From assembly GCA_005223045.1 (NCBI GenBank), contig NJBM01000032.1, positions 1 to 49,697 on the forward strand: a stretch of DNA of 49,697 bases. Direction: 5' to 3'. Positions within the stretch are counted from its first letter, which is position 1. Each line of letters opens with the position of its first letter. Shown piece after piece: positions 8,616 through 16,742 of the stretch. Under the pieces are notes generated by a model. The model was given only the letters and a program-made list of their open reading frames with translations. It did no database searches and was not told the DNA's origin. The stretch comes from Planctomycetes bacterium B3_Pla (lineage in GTDB: Bacteria > Planctomycetota > Phycisphaerae > Sedimentisphaerales > Anaerobacaceae). The position numbers were made by a program, and so were the translations under genes.

Positions 8616-9461
8616 TCACATCTCTGCCGGCAGGGCCTCGATCTGCTCGTATGTGAATACGGGCCCGTCTTTGCAGATGTATTTGCTGCCGATGTTGCAC
8701 CGGCCGCACAGACCTATGCCGCACTTCATCCGATTCTCAAGCGAAGTTATAATCTCGCCGGGCCCGAAGCCCAGTTCGGTCAGCACCGGAAGCGTGAATT
8801 TTAACATGATGGGCGGGCCGCATACCAGGGCAATTGCATTTTCCGGATTCGGTGCGACCTCCTTTAGAACGGCGGGCACGAATCCCTCCTTGCCTGTCCA
8901 GCTTTCGTCGCCCTTGTCAACGGTAATGTGAGTTTCGATATCGTCCCGGCCCTGCCATTGCCCCAACTCCTCCTTGTACAACAGTTCGCCCGGGCTGCGC
9001 GCACCGTAAACAAGCGTAATCTTCTCGAACCGAGCGCGGTTTTTCTCATGCAGGACATACCGGATCGTCGAGCGCAGCGTGGTGAATGCGAAGCCGCCCC
9101 CTATGATTATCAGGTTTTTGCCTTCCATCCGGTCCAGAGGGAAGTAATTTCCCAGCGGGCCCCTGACGCCAATAGTAGTCCCCACGGAGCAGTTATGCAG
9201 CGCATTCGTCACGAGCCCGTCCGGATAGCGCTTGACGGTGAACTCAAGATACTCTTTGTCCATAGGGGACGAGGCGATGCCAATGGGGCACTCTCCGATA
9301 CCGAAAACAGTCAACTCGCCAAACTGGCCGCACTCGTACTGAAAGCCGTTTAATCCCTCTTCGTCAAGGAATGCCAGCCGAAAGGTTTTCAGGTCCTTTG
9401 CTTCGTTTTCAATTGTTATCTTCTCGATCTTTGTCAGAATCGGACGGTAGGGGTTTCTCAT
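8616..9461 (-). CDS. flxA: FAD/NAD(P)-binding oxidoreductase subunit, FlxA-like
   Basis: This 281-residue protein belongs to the ferredoxin-NADP reductase-like family of sulfhydrogenase gamma, PyrK and FlxA. It has a flavin-binding barrel (IASSPMDKEYLEFTVKRYPDG, VRGPLGNYF), an NAD(P)-binding half (LIIIGGGFAFTTLRS, LVYGARSPGELLY, ALVCGPPIMLKFT) and a C-terminal [2Fe-2S] motif (MKCGIGLCGRCNIGSKYIC). In the Flx-Hdr systems of anaerobes this subunit takes electrons from NADH and gives them to Fe-S subunits and HdrA. It is the last gene of the operon, 7 bp after the FlxB-like gene. The symbol is by analogy to the Flx clusters. Confidence 0.88.
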   Translation of the reverse strand: MRNPYRPILTKIEKITIENEAKDLKTFRLAFLDEEGLNGFQYECGQFGELTVFGIGECPIGIASSPMDKEYLEFTVKRYPDGLVTNALHNCSVGTTIGVRGPLGNYFPLDRMEGKNLIIIGGGFAFTTLRSTIRYVLHEKNRARFEKITLVYGARSPGELLYKEELGQWQGRDDIETHITVDKGDESWTGKEGFVPAVLKEVAPNPENAIALVCGPPIMLKFTLPVLTELGFGPGEIITSLENRMKCGIGLCGRCNIGSKYICKDGPVFTYEQIEALPAEM

Positions 9462-9468
9462 GACGATT

Positions 9469-10494
9469 TCACTTTTCCGTTGTGACGTTTGGCGCGGCGG
9501 CTACTTGCTCGAGGACTTCTCTAATATCCAGATTCACCGGACACTTTCGCACACAGCGTCCGCAGCCGACACAGCTATCGACACCGTAGCGTTCCCGGTA
9601 ATAGTTGAATTTGTGCATCAGCTTCTGGCGAAGCCGGGCCGAATTGACCGGCCGGGGATTATGGCCCGAGGCGTGCAGAGTAAAGAGCCCGAACATGCAG
9701 CAGTCCCAGGTTTTAACCTTCCTGGTTCCGCCGGCAGTTTTTTCACTGACCAGATCGAAGCAGTAGCAGGTCGGACACATATATGAACATGCTCCGCAGC
9801 CGAGACACTTTTGGGAAATGTCATCCCAGACATCGTTCTCGAATCGTTCATCGAGGCTGGCCTTGACATTTTCGATCTCAGGCTTGCGCTTCATCTTGTC
9901 TTCTGCTCCTTTAGCGAGTTTTTTCCAGTCGGCCGAGCCGTTCGCCGAGAAGAGCTTGCCGTATTGCTTCATGAAATCCTGGCCCTTGTCGGTTATGGCT
10001 TTTACCGACAAATGATCTCCGATGTCGGCCATCAGCACATCGGCACCCTCTTCGCTGTAGGGGCCGGATCCGACGGCAGTGCAGAAGCAACTGCTCACAG
10101 GCTCATTGCAGGCCAATGCCACAACGACGGTGTTCTGTCTGCGCGTGACATAGAAGGGGTCCTTTATTTGTTCGGTATCGAAGTTTAGATCAAGCAGCGA
10201 CAAGGCCCGGCAGTCACAAGGACGCATCCCAAAGACGACCCGCTTTTGATCGAGCAAGGCATCGTCGAGAAACTTCTCGCCGTCAAACTCATAAACCACC
10301 TCCGCTCTCGGCAGGAAGAGTTCTTTTGCCGAAACCACCGTGTTTCGATAGTCCAACATTGCTTCTTTAGCAGAGTCAATCCTGCGAAACGCGATAGTGC
10401 CGTCTTCGGCAGTCGGGGCGTAAAGCTCATAATCCGCAGATACTGCTTTGAGCAATTCGGGTATTTTGCCTTTTGCTATTTTACTGTCAGCCAT
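9469..10494 (-). CDS. flxB: 4Fe-4S dicluster electron-transfer subunit, FlxB / sulfhydrogenase-beta-like
   Basis: This 341-residue protein has an N-terminal domain shared with sulfhydrogenase beta and anaerobic sulfite reductase A (RVVFGMRPCDCRALSLLDLN; ALACNEPVSSCFC) and two C-terminal ferredoxin motifs (CLGCGACSYMCPTCYC and CVGCGRCVRKCPVN). It should carry electrons between the FlxA-like flavoprotein and the neighbouring Fe-S subunits in the cytoplasm. It lies 6 bp after the FlxC-like gene. The relation to FlxB is from family and context; HydB or AsrA are alternative names for relatives. Confidence 0.85.
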   Translation of the reverse strand: MADSKIAKGKIPELLKAVSADYELYAPTAEDGTIAFRRIDSAKEAMLDYRNTVVSAKELFLPRAEVVYEFDGEKFLDDALLDQKRVVFGMRPCDCRALSLLDLNFDTEQIKDPFYVTRRQNTVVVALACNEPVSSCFCTAVGSGPYSEEGADVLMADIGDHLSVKAITDKGQDFMKQYGKLFSANGSADWKKLAKGAEDKMKRKPEIENVKASLDERFENDVWDDISQKCLGCGACSYMCPTCYCFDLVSEKTAGGTRKVKTWDCCMFGLFTLHASGHNPRPVNSARLRQKLMHKFNYYRERYGVDSCVGCGRCVRKCPVNLDIREVLEQVAAAPNVTTEK

Positions 10495-10500
10495 TGCAAG

Positions 10501-11499
10501 CTACTCCGGCTCTGTAATAAAATTATCCGAATCATCGGCATTGAACGTCCTCAGTACCGGCGACTGTTCGAGATCAAGACCGGCTACGTGCCCGAACAGC
10601 TCCTTGGCGTCCACAACAAGCTTGTACGTGAAGGTTCGCAAGTCTATACCCATGGGACAGGCTCGCACACACGCGCCGCAGTCGACACATCGACCCGCCT
10701 GATGGAACATCCTGCCGAGGTGGAATGAGATTACGTCACTGAGCTTGCGGCCCGATCCCGTCCAGTCGGGACGTGTCTGGTTCGCAAAGCAGACCTTACA
10801 GTAACAGTTAGGACACGCACTGCGGCACGCATTGCAGAGTATGCACTTCGAGAGCTCGCTGCAGAACTGCTCCCACCTCTCGGCCGCCGACTTTTTTACA
10901 AACTCTTCGAATCTCTCGTCGGGTGCCAAAGGGCCATCGGTTTGGCCAAGCTTGCCGATAGCTATATCATGAACCGGCGCGGCCCTGTGCTTGCAGAATC
11001 GACAGGCCTCTACGAGCAGGTCTTTCCTTTCGATTCTGGTTTCTTTGCCTGTATCGTCCGTGACGGTTATCGTGCCGTTGCTCTCCTCGGCCGAGAGAAT
11101 TTCGTTTTGACCAACAAGCTGCTGGGCGAGATCACTATCGAGCATCCCTTCGCAGGGAGCAGCGATGATGATGAGGTTTTCTCTGGGAACCTGCTGCTCC
11201 TTGATCAGCTCCACCGCCGAGCGGCCGTCACAGCCTTTGGCAATGATCGCAACCTTAGGCGGAGGCTCCTGCTCTCTGAGTCGCGGATCGAGGGCGAAAC
11301 ATTTGGGCAGATAAACCGCCAGATTATTCGAGCAGTACGAGTTCCATACGAGCTGCTTTGCGCCGTCTGCCTCGGTGACAAAACAGGGAGTGGTCCGCAT
11401 CGCCCGCGTGCCTTGTGAAAAACCGATTACCAGATCGGCCTTGCCCTTGGAAAGAAGCTGAGCGGCGGTTTCTCTTATTTGGTCTTGGATAGATGTCAT
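10501..11499 (-). CDS. flxC: FrhB/FdhB-type 4Fe-4S subunit, FlxC-like
   Basis: The 332-residue protein has an FrhB/FdhB-like N-terminal part (VAIIAKGCDGRSAVELIKEQ, LIIIAAPCEGML), an inner CRFCKH motif, and a C-terminal dicluster ferredoxin (CILCNACRSACPNCYCKVC; CVDCGACVRACPMG). It overlaps the MvhD gene by 4 bp (ATGA), so translation is probably coupled. It is a paralogue of the protein at 16743-18035: they share the order of motifs and the tail after the last ferredoxin motif (HVAGLDLEQSPVLRTF here, YVAGRSLDEDLPLTTF there). The role is electron transfer between MvhD/HdrA and the FlxA/FlxB-like subunits. Confidence 0.86.
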   Translation of the reverse strand: MTSIQDQIRETAAQLLSKGKADLVIGFSQGTRAMRTTPCFVTEADGAKQLVWNSYCSNNLAVYLPKCFALDPRLREQEPPPKVAIIAKGCDGRSAVELIKEQQVPRENLIIIAAPCEGMLDSDLAQQLVGQNEILSAEESNGTITVTDDTGKETRIERKDLLVEACRFCKHRAAPVHDIAIGKLGQTDGPLAPDERFEEFVKKSAAERWEQFCSELSKCILCNACRSACPNCYCKVCFANQTRPDWTGSGRKLSDVISFHLGRMFHQAGRCVDCGACVRACPMGIDLRTFTYKLVVDAKELFGHVAGLDLEQSPVLRTFNADDSDNFITEPE

Positions 11500-11933
11500 T
11501 GCGCCGTCACCGTTGCCATCTTTGATGGTCCTATTCGCTTAACGTTTTCCACGACTTTCTCGATGAGCCCGGCAAAGCGGGCTCCCTCGGCCGCCGAGAC
11601 CCAGGAGAACTGGACCCTCTCGGGCTCGATGCCGACGTGCTCGATGAAGTTCTTGAGCATGCTGAATTTGCGCCTGGCGACAAGGTTGCCGCTGATGTAG
11701 TGACAATCACCGGGATGGCACCCGGAGACAAGAACGCCGTCGGCGCCGCGGTGCAATGCCGAGAGTATGTGCAGCGGGCTTATTCGTCCCGAACAGGGCA
11801 CGCGAATGATTCGCACGTCTGGGGCATACTGCATCCGGCTGACGCCGGCAAGGTCCGCACCGGCGTAAGAACACCAGTTGCACAGAAACGCCACGATCTT
11901 AGGGTTCCAGTCGTTGTTATCTTGCTCAGCCAT
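11496..11933 (-). CDS. flxD: MvhD/FlxD-type [2Fe-2S] subunit (copy 1)
   Basis: This 145-residue protein is of the MvhD family: FLCNWCSYAGADLAG, then a conserved Cys in VPCSGRI, then GCHPGDCHY. MvhD-type subunits bring electrons to the FAD of HdrA. The gene lies 3 bp after the tandem HdrA gene and overlaps the FlxC-like gene by 4 bp. A second copy is at 18053-18478. All expected cysteines are ordinary TGC/TGT codons; no in-frame UGA suggests selenocysteine. Confidence 0.93.
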   Translation of the reverse strand: MAEQDNNDWNPKIVAFLCNWCSYAGADLAGVSRMQYAPDVRIIRVPCSGRISPLHILSALHRGADGVLVSGCHPGDCHYISGNLVARRKFSMLKNFIEHVGIEPERVQFSWVSAAEGARFAGLIEKVVENVKRIGPSKMATVTAQ

Positions 11934-11935
11934 CT

Positions 11936-14900
11936 TTACTCCATAACCGCTTCTATCGCAGCTACAAGCTGCTCATCGCGAAAGCCTCCCAGGTCAATGG
12001 CGCCGGATCGGCACGTCGCCGAGCAGGCGCCGCAGCCCTTGCACAGGGCTTCATTGACTATGGCGGCATGATCTTCTTCGTCGATTTCTATCGCACCGAA
12101 AGGACAGACGGCAACGCACGCACCGCAGGCGGCGCAGCTTTGCGTTCGCACGTGTGAAACTTTGCCTTCGGCCTCAATTGTATCTTTGCTCAAAACGGTC
12201 ATCGCCCTTGCCGCCGCCGCTCGGGCCTGAGCGACCGACTCCGAAACGTCCTTGGGATAGTGCGCCAGTCCGCAGACAAATATGCCGTCGGTGGCGAAAT
12301 CCACCGGGCGCAGCTTCACGTGTGCCTCAAGGAAGAATCCGTCACTATTGAGCGGCACCTTGAGCATCTGGGAGAGAATCTTGTTGTCTTCCGCAGGGGC
12401 GACGATTCCTACGGCCAGGCCGATCAGATCCGCCTCGATAGCCACGGTCTTCTGCAGAGTAGGATCGAACGCGCGGACCGTCAGACTGCCGTTCTCACAG
12501 GCAACCTGCGGCTTGGCATCCTCGGCATACGGGATGAATACGACGCCCTTTTCCCGCGCCTGCCTGTACTCAAGCTCGTGCAGGCCATACGTGCGAACAT
12601 CGCGGTAGAGAACATAAATGTTCGCATCGGGATTTCGTTCTTTCAGTTTCAACGCATTCTTGATTGACTTGTTGCAGCAGATCCGGCTGCAATAAGGATG
12701 CTCATCGCATCGCGAGCCCACGCATTGAACCAGAACGACTGAACGTGCCTTGTCCAGGCTACCGTTGAGCTCACCGTTATTCTGCCCCAGGGCTATCTCC
12801 AATTCACGCAGAGTGACTACCCTCGGATCCTTACCTCTGAGGTATTCATCCGTTTCGAGTTCCTTGGCGCCCGTGGCTACAATGACAGCGCCATGTTCGA
12901 CCTCTGTGATTTCGCCCGAGTCGTTGCTGCGAATCTTCGACTTGAAGTTGCCGACAAACCCCTCAACCTCGACGACGTCCGAATCCAGATGAACGTGTAT
13001 ATTGTCAGTGCCGGTAACCTGCTCGATCAGGTCATCCAGGAACTCCCTGCTGGGCCGGCCGTTCATTGTGAAAGAGACATCGCGGAAATTGCCGCCAAAC
13101 TCTTTCTGCCGCTCAACGATGTGCGCCTGACAGCCATGCCTGGCCAATTCGAGCGCCGCCGTCATACCGGCGATCCCGCCGCCTATCACCAGGGCGTCAT
13201 GGTTGACAGACATGGTCTTGCGTGAGAGCGGTTCGAGGCGGATGACTTTGTTGACCGCCATCTTTGCCAAATCTTTAGCCTTGTCCGTCGCCCTCTCCGG
13301 CTCTTTCTGATGCACCCACGAGCAGTGCTCGCGGATGTTTGCGAATTCGAACAAGTAAGGATTGATGCTTGCCGTCTGTAGTGTGCTCTGGAAAAGCGGC
13401 TCGTGGGTCCTTGGCGTACACGCACAGACGACCATCCTGTTGAGATTCTTCTCTCGAATCGCCTCGGCGATCACGCGCTGGGAATCGCCGGAACAGGAAA
13501 ACAGCAACTCCTGAGAGTGCTCAACAAAAGGCAGCGTTGAGGCATATTCGACCACGCTGGGTACATCTACCGTCGAGGCGATGTTGATGCCGCACCTGCA
13601 AACGAACACACCTACTCGCGGTGGCTCGCCGCGAATGTCACGCTCCTCGGGATATTCGCTCTTGAGACGCCTGGCGGGCATATCCGCCTGGAGCGAAGCC
13701 GCAGCGCCGGCCGCTCCGCTGGCCTGCATAACCGTTTCCGGGATATCTCTCGGGCCGGTCAGTGTGCCGCATGTGTATATGCCGTCTCGCGAGGTAAGCA
13801 CCGGATCAAAGGGGCTGGTCTTGACGAAACCGTTTTCCCCGAGTTCGACGCCGAGCTTTTTCGTCAGCCGCTTGACCTGTTCGGAAGTGCGCAGACCCAC
13901 CGACAGCACGACCATGTCGAATTCTTCGTCGTGGAGCGGCCCGCCGTCATTGGGATCGTACTTAATGCGCAGGTTGTCGTTGGCGGGGTTGATCTCTACT
14001 CCCGACACGCGGGCGCGGAGCAGCCGCGTCCCGTAGTCGGTTTGGGCCCGCTCTATGAACTTGTCGAAATCCTTGCCTTGGGCGCGGACATCCATATTGA
14101 AAATGGTGACCGAGACATCGGGTGCGTGCTCGATCAGAATAATGGCGTCCTTGGCGGCCTGCATGCAGCATATCGCCGAGCAGAACGGCTGACAGACCTG
14201 CAAATCACGCGAACCGACGCATTGAAGAAACGCCACCCGTCCGGGCTCGGTCTTGTCCGAGGGCCTCAGCACGTGGCCTTGTGTCGGCCCGGAGGCGCTG
14301 AGCATACGCTCGAATTCGATGCTCGTGACCACGTTGGGGGAGGTGCCATAGCTGTACTCGTCTTTGAGCTTTGCGTCGAATTCCTGTGAGCCAACCGCAA
14401 GGATGATGCTGCCGACCTCGATATCGAGCAATTCTTCTTTCTGCTCGTAGTCGATAACCTTTTCTTCGCAGAACTTCTCGCAGATGCGGCACTTGCCTTT
14501 GTTCATATAGATGCAGTGCTCTTTGCTGATGATAGGCACCGCAGGGACAGCTTGAGGGAACGGAATGCGAATGCACTTGGTCTTGTTAAGGGCCTTGTTA
14601 TATTCGTCCGGAATCCGGACGGGGCATTTGCTCATACAAACACCGCAGCCGGTGCAGCGACTCTCATCCACGTACCGCGGGTGCTTGAGCACTTTGACAC
14701 GGAAATTGCCCGCCTCGCCCTCGACCGACTGGACCTCGGCATTGGCGACAATATGGATATTCTTATTACTGCCGGCCTCGACGAGCTTCGGGGACAGAAT
14801 ACACATCGCGCAGTCGTTCGTGGGGAAAGTCTTGTCGAGCTGCGCCATCCTGCCGCCGATACTCGGCTGGCGCTCGACGAGAAAGACCTCTACACCCATC

Positions 14901-14971
14901 TCGGCCAAATCGAGCGCAGCCTGAATGCCGGCTATGCCACCGCCAACAACCATAACCGTTTTGTGATCCAC
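11936..14971 (-). CDS. hdrA: Tandem (double) HdrA-like flavoprotein
   Basis: The protein has 1011 residues, more than a usual HdrA of about 650-690. It holds two FAD-binding Rossmann starts: GGGIAG at 10-15 and again at 597-602. The first half has the HdrA signature TFPTNDCAMC (48-57), a ferredoxin motif (CTGCGVCMSKC, 106-116), a further Cys cluster (CRICEKFC, about 161-168) and LQCVGSRD. An HdrA-type link domain (VCRCGINIA, about 458) joins it to the second unit, which ends in two ferredoxin motifs (CAACGACVAVCP, CKGCGACSATC). HdrA houses the bifurcating FAD in cytoplasmic heterodisulfide reductases; two FAD sites in one chain suggest two flavin relays. It lies between an FrhB-like gene (38 bp) and MvhD (3 bp). 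Double HdrA proteins are known in some anaerobes. Confidence 0.93.
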   Translation of the reverse strand: MDHKTVMVVGGGIAGIQAALDLAEMGVEVFLVERQPSIGGRMAQLDKTFPTNDCAMCILSPKLVEAGSNKNIHIVANAEVQSVEGEAGNFRVKVLKHPRYVDESRCTGCGVCMSKCPVRIPDEYNKALNKTKCIRIPFPQAVPAVPIISKEHCIYMNKGKCRICEKFCEEKVIDYEQKEELLDIEVGSIILAVGSQEFDAKLKDEYSYGTSPNVVTSIEFERMLSASGPTQGHVLRPSDKTEPGRVAFLQCVGSRDLQVCQPFCSAICCMQAAKDAIILIEHAPDVSVTIFNMDVRAQGKDFDKFIERAQTDYGTRLLRARVSGVEINPANDNLRIKYDPNDGGPLHDEEFDMVVLSVGLRTSEQVKRLTKKLGVELGENGFVKTSPFDPVLTSRDGIYTCGTLTGPRDIPETVMQASGAAGAAASLQADMPARRLKSEYPEERDIRGEPPRVGVFVCRCGINIASTVDVPSVVEYASTLPFVEHSQELLFSCSGDSQRVIAEAIREKNLNRMVVCACTPRTHEPLFQSTLQTASINPYLFEFANIREHCSWVHQKEPERATDKAKDLAKMAVNKVIRLEPLSRKTMSVNHDALVIGGGIAGMTAALELARHGCQAHIVERQKEFGGNFRDVSFTMNGRPSREFLDDLIEQVTGTDNIHVHLDSDVVEVEGFVGNFKSKIRSNDSGEITEVEHGAVIVATGAKELETDEYLRGKDPRVVTLRELEIALGQNNGELNGSLDKARSVVLVQCVGSRCDEHPYCSRICCNKSIKNALKLKERNPDANIYVLYRDVRTYGLHELEYRQAREKGVVFIPYAEDAKPQVACENGSLTVRAFDPTLQKTVAIEADLIGLAVGIVAPAEDNKILSQMLKVPLNSDGFFLEAHVKLRPVDFATDGIFVCGLAHYPKDVSESVAQARAAAARAMTVLSKDTIEAEGKVSHVRTQSCAACGACVAVCPFGAIEIDEEDHAAIVNEALCKGCGACSATCRSGAIDLGGFRDEQLVAAIEAVME

Positions 14972-15008
14972 AGTTTACTCCTGCACAATTCCAAACGTTC
15001 AGCGAGTC

Positions 15009-16154
15009 CTAACCGACCTGCTTTATGCGGGCGAGGGTGGCTCGAGCTCGCGCCTTCTTTCGACGTGTAAATGCGGTTATCTTAGCCATGAGTTCGGTTC
15101 GATGGAGTCTCGCCTTTTCTTTGCTCGGCAACCGAAGCTCTTTGAGCACGCGATCCTGCTTGGCGCCATTGTAGAACTTCTGTCCGAGACTCGTGCGAAT
15201 CACCGTTGAGGTGTAGCCGTCCGGGGAGCCGAGTCCGCCCACCGAAATGTCGGCAAAATCATTGGCGAAGTCCGGACAGGCCATGCACGCCGGGCGTGCG
15301 ATCTCATCGACGGCATCAAAGGGCACGTGATGGACCTGGCCGTCTGCGGTCGTCAGGATCACATCGTCTTTGATGTTAAGCTTGGCGATATCACCGAGTT
15401 TTACGCCCAGCTTTTTCTCCAACGCGGCAACGGCCTTGCTGTCGAAAGTGAAGTTCTCCATGCAGAACAACCCAATCGTGAAGGCTATCGAATCGGCGGG
15501 TACGATGTTCAGTACCTGCATCTTTCGTACAGTATAGATCTGGCACGGTGTACCCACCAGCGCGATCTTGTCCAAGCGGAGCTGGTCGATCTTCTTGATT
15601 TCCTGGATAGTCGGGCTGTAGGTAGAATAGCCCTTACCGAACTCGCCGAGGTGCTGGACCTCATCGAAGTGTGTGCCGGCTGCTTCGATAAGCTCATCTG
15701 GATTGGTAGCCAGGAAGGGCTGCCTGGAAAAGGGTCCCATCCTCTTGGAAACCAGCGCGCCCTGGATTAGTCTTTTCTTGAGCGCGTGACGCAGAAGAGA
15801 GGTAACCACGCCGCCGTCCGTGCATACCTCAGATACTTTCGGCTCGGTGGTACAGGCGGAGACCATTTTGCTGTGAATCCCAATGGGCGGCTGCCAGCCG
15901 AACTTCTCACGCACTTCAGCATCGAGCGCCTTGATCTGCGGGCAGATCAGATAGCAGATTCCGCACTTGAGACAGTTGTCTTCCGCGACAAGCTTGGGGC
16001 CTTCACTGCGATCGAATCCCAAAGCATGCATCTCATCGGCCGAGCAGAACGAGGCGCAACCTCCACATCTGCCGCACAGACCGGCCCCTATGATCTCTTT
16101 CCTGAGGTCCTCAAAGCTATTGACGTCCTTTTCCAATGCCTGCTGCTTTGCCAT
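15009..16154 (-). CDS. F420-hydrogenase/dehydrogenase beta subunit-like protein (FrhB family)
   Basis: The protein has 381 residues. Two N-terminal ferredoxin motifs (CGRCGGCASFC at about 27-37, CLKCGICYLICP) are followed by the FrhB/FdhB core (VCTDGGVVTSLLRHAL, IALVGTPCQIYTVRKMQ, FTIGLFCMENF) and a late Cys pair (CMACPDFANDFADISVG). FrhB relatives bind FAD and link F420, ferredoxin or NAD(P)H to Fe-S partners. F420 use cannot be decided from sequence here; a ferredoxin-linked role is equally likely. It sits between hdrC-2 and the tandem hdrA, so it may be the ferredoxin-reactive entry or exit of this part of the complex. Confidence 0.9.
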   Translation of the reverse strand: MAKQQALEKDVNSFEDLRKEIIGAGLCGRCGGCASFCSADEMHALGFDRSEGPKLVAEDNCLKCGICYLICPQIKALDAEVREKFGWQPPIGIHSKMVSACTTEPKVSEVCTDGGVVTSLLRHALKKRLIQGALVSKRMGPFSRQPFLATNPDELIEAAGTHFDEVQHLGEFGKGYSTYSPTIQEIKKIDQLRLDKIALVGTPCQIYTVRKMQVLNIVPADSIAFTIGLFCMENFTFDSKAVAALEKKLGVKLGDIAKLNIKDDVILTTADGQVHHVPFDAVDEIARPACMACPDFANDFADISVGGLGSPDGYTSTVIRTSLGQKFYNGAKQDRVLKELRLPSKEKARLHRTELMAKITAFTRRKKARARATLARIKQVG

Positions 16155-16164
16155 TGCCTGGCTC

Positions 16165-16725
16165 CTACTTCACTAATGCCTCTTTCATTGCGCCTGAGAC
16201 GTGGCTTTCCAGCTCCTCTAACGATACATCCTTGTTCTCAAAGAAGCCCTTTACAAGGTCGTGCCGAATGACCTGCGAAAACCTGTCCAATTTGGTGATT
16301 TGTTCGAACACTTCGGGGGAAACACGCTTCTCTTTAACGGCCAGATATCGGAGCACTCGCATGATGTCCGTGAAGTTCACCTTCTGAGGACAGCGAACAT
16401 AACACCGATAGCAAACCAGACAAAACCAGATCAACGGCGAGGAAAGCACCTCATCCCGCATACCCAGGAGTATCTGTCTGATTATGCGCCGGCAGTTGTA
16501 CTCGCTGTCAACCTCAGTCACCGGGCAGCCCGCCGCGCAAGTGCCACATGCAAAACATCTGCGAATATTCTCGCCGCCGGGTTGGCCGGCGATCTCATCG
16601 CGGAAGCGCAGGTCCAGTTGGCTCACGACTGCTTCTGCTGCCTCGGACTTCTCCACTTGGTTTTTGGCCTGTGGGGCGGCCTGAGGTTCGGTCTCTTCTT
16701 TGTTGTTCTGCTTGGATGTCTCCAT
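16165..16725 (-). CDS. hdrC: HdrC-like 4Fe-4S dicluster subunit (copy 2)
   Basis: I chose ATG 16725, preceded by AGGAGTG; the frame extends 7 codons further to 16746. The 186-residue protein opens with a charged, Gln/Glu/Ala-rich tail of about 40 residues. Two Fe-S motifs of HdrC type follow (CFACGTCAAGCPV, CLVCYRCYVRCP), then a helical tail. HdrC passes electrons to HdrB, but no HdrB stands beside this copy; the only hdrB in the window is at 29821-30687. It follows the FrhB/FdhB-like gene by 17 bp and precedes the FrhB-like gene by 10 bp. Confidence 0.9.
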   Translation of the reverse strand: METSKQNNKEETEPQAAPQAKNQVEKSEAAEAVVSQLDLRFRDEIAGQPGGENIRRCFACGTCAAGCPVTEVDSEYNCRRIIRQILLGMRDEVLSSPLIWFCLVCYRCYVRCPQKVNFTDIMRVLRYLAVKEKRVSPEVFEQITKLDRFSQVIRHDLVKGFFENKDVSLEELESHVSGAMKEALVK

Positions 16726-16742
16726 CTTACACTCCTGAAAAA

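Noticed and set aside
11496..11933. Possible selenocysteine in MvhD or HdrA proteins
   Set aside because: All family cysteine positions are encoded by normal Cys codons and no in-frame TGA continues a conserved domain.
15009..16154. Naming the FrhB-like protein an F420-reducing hydrogenase subunit
   Set aside because: No hydrogenase large or small subunit and no F420 biosynthesis genes are present; the family is broad and often ferredoxin-linked.
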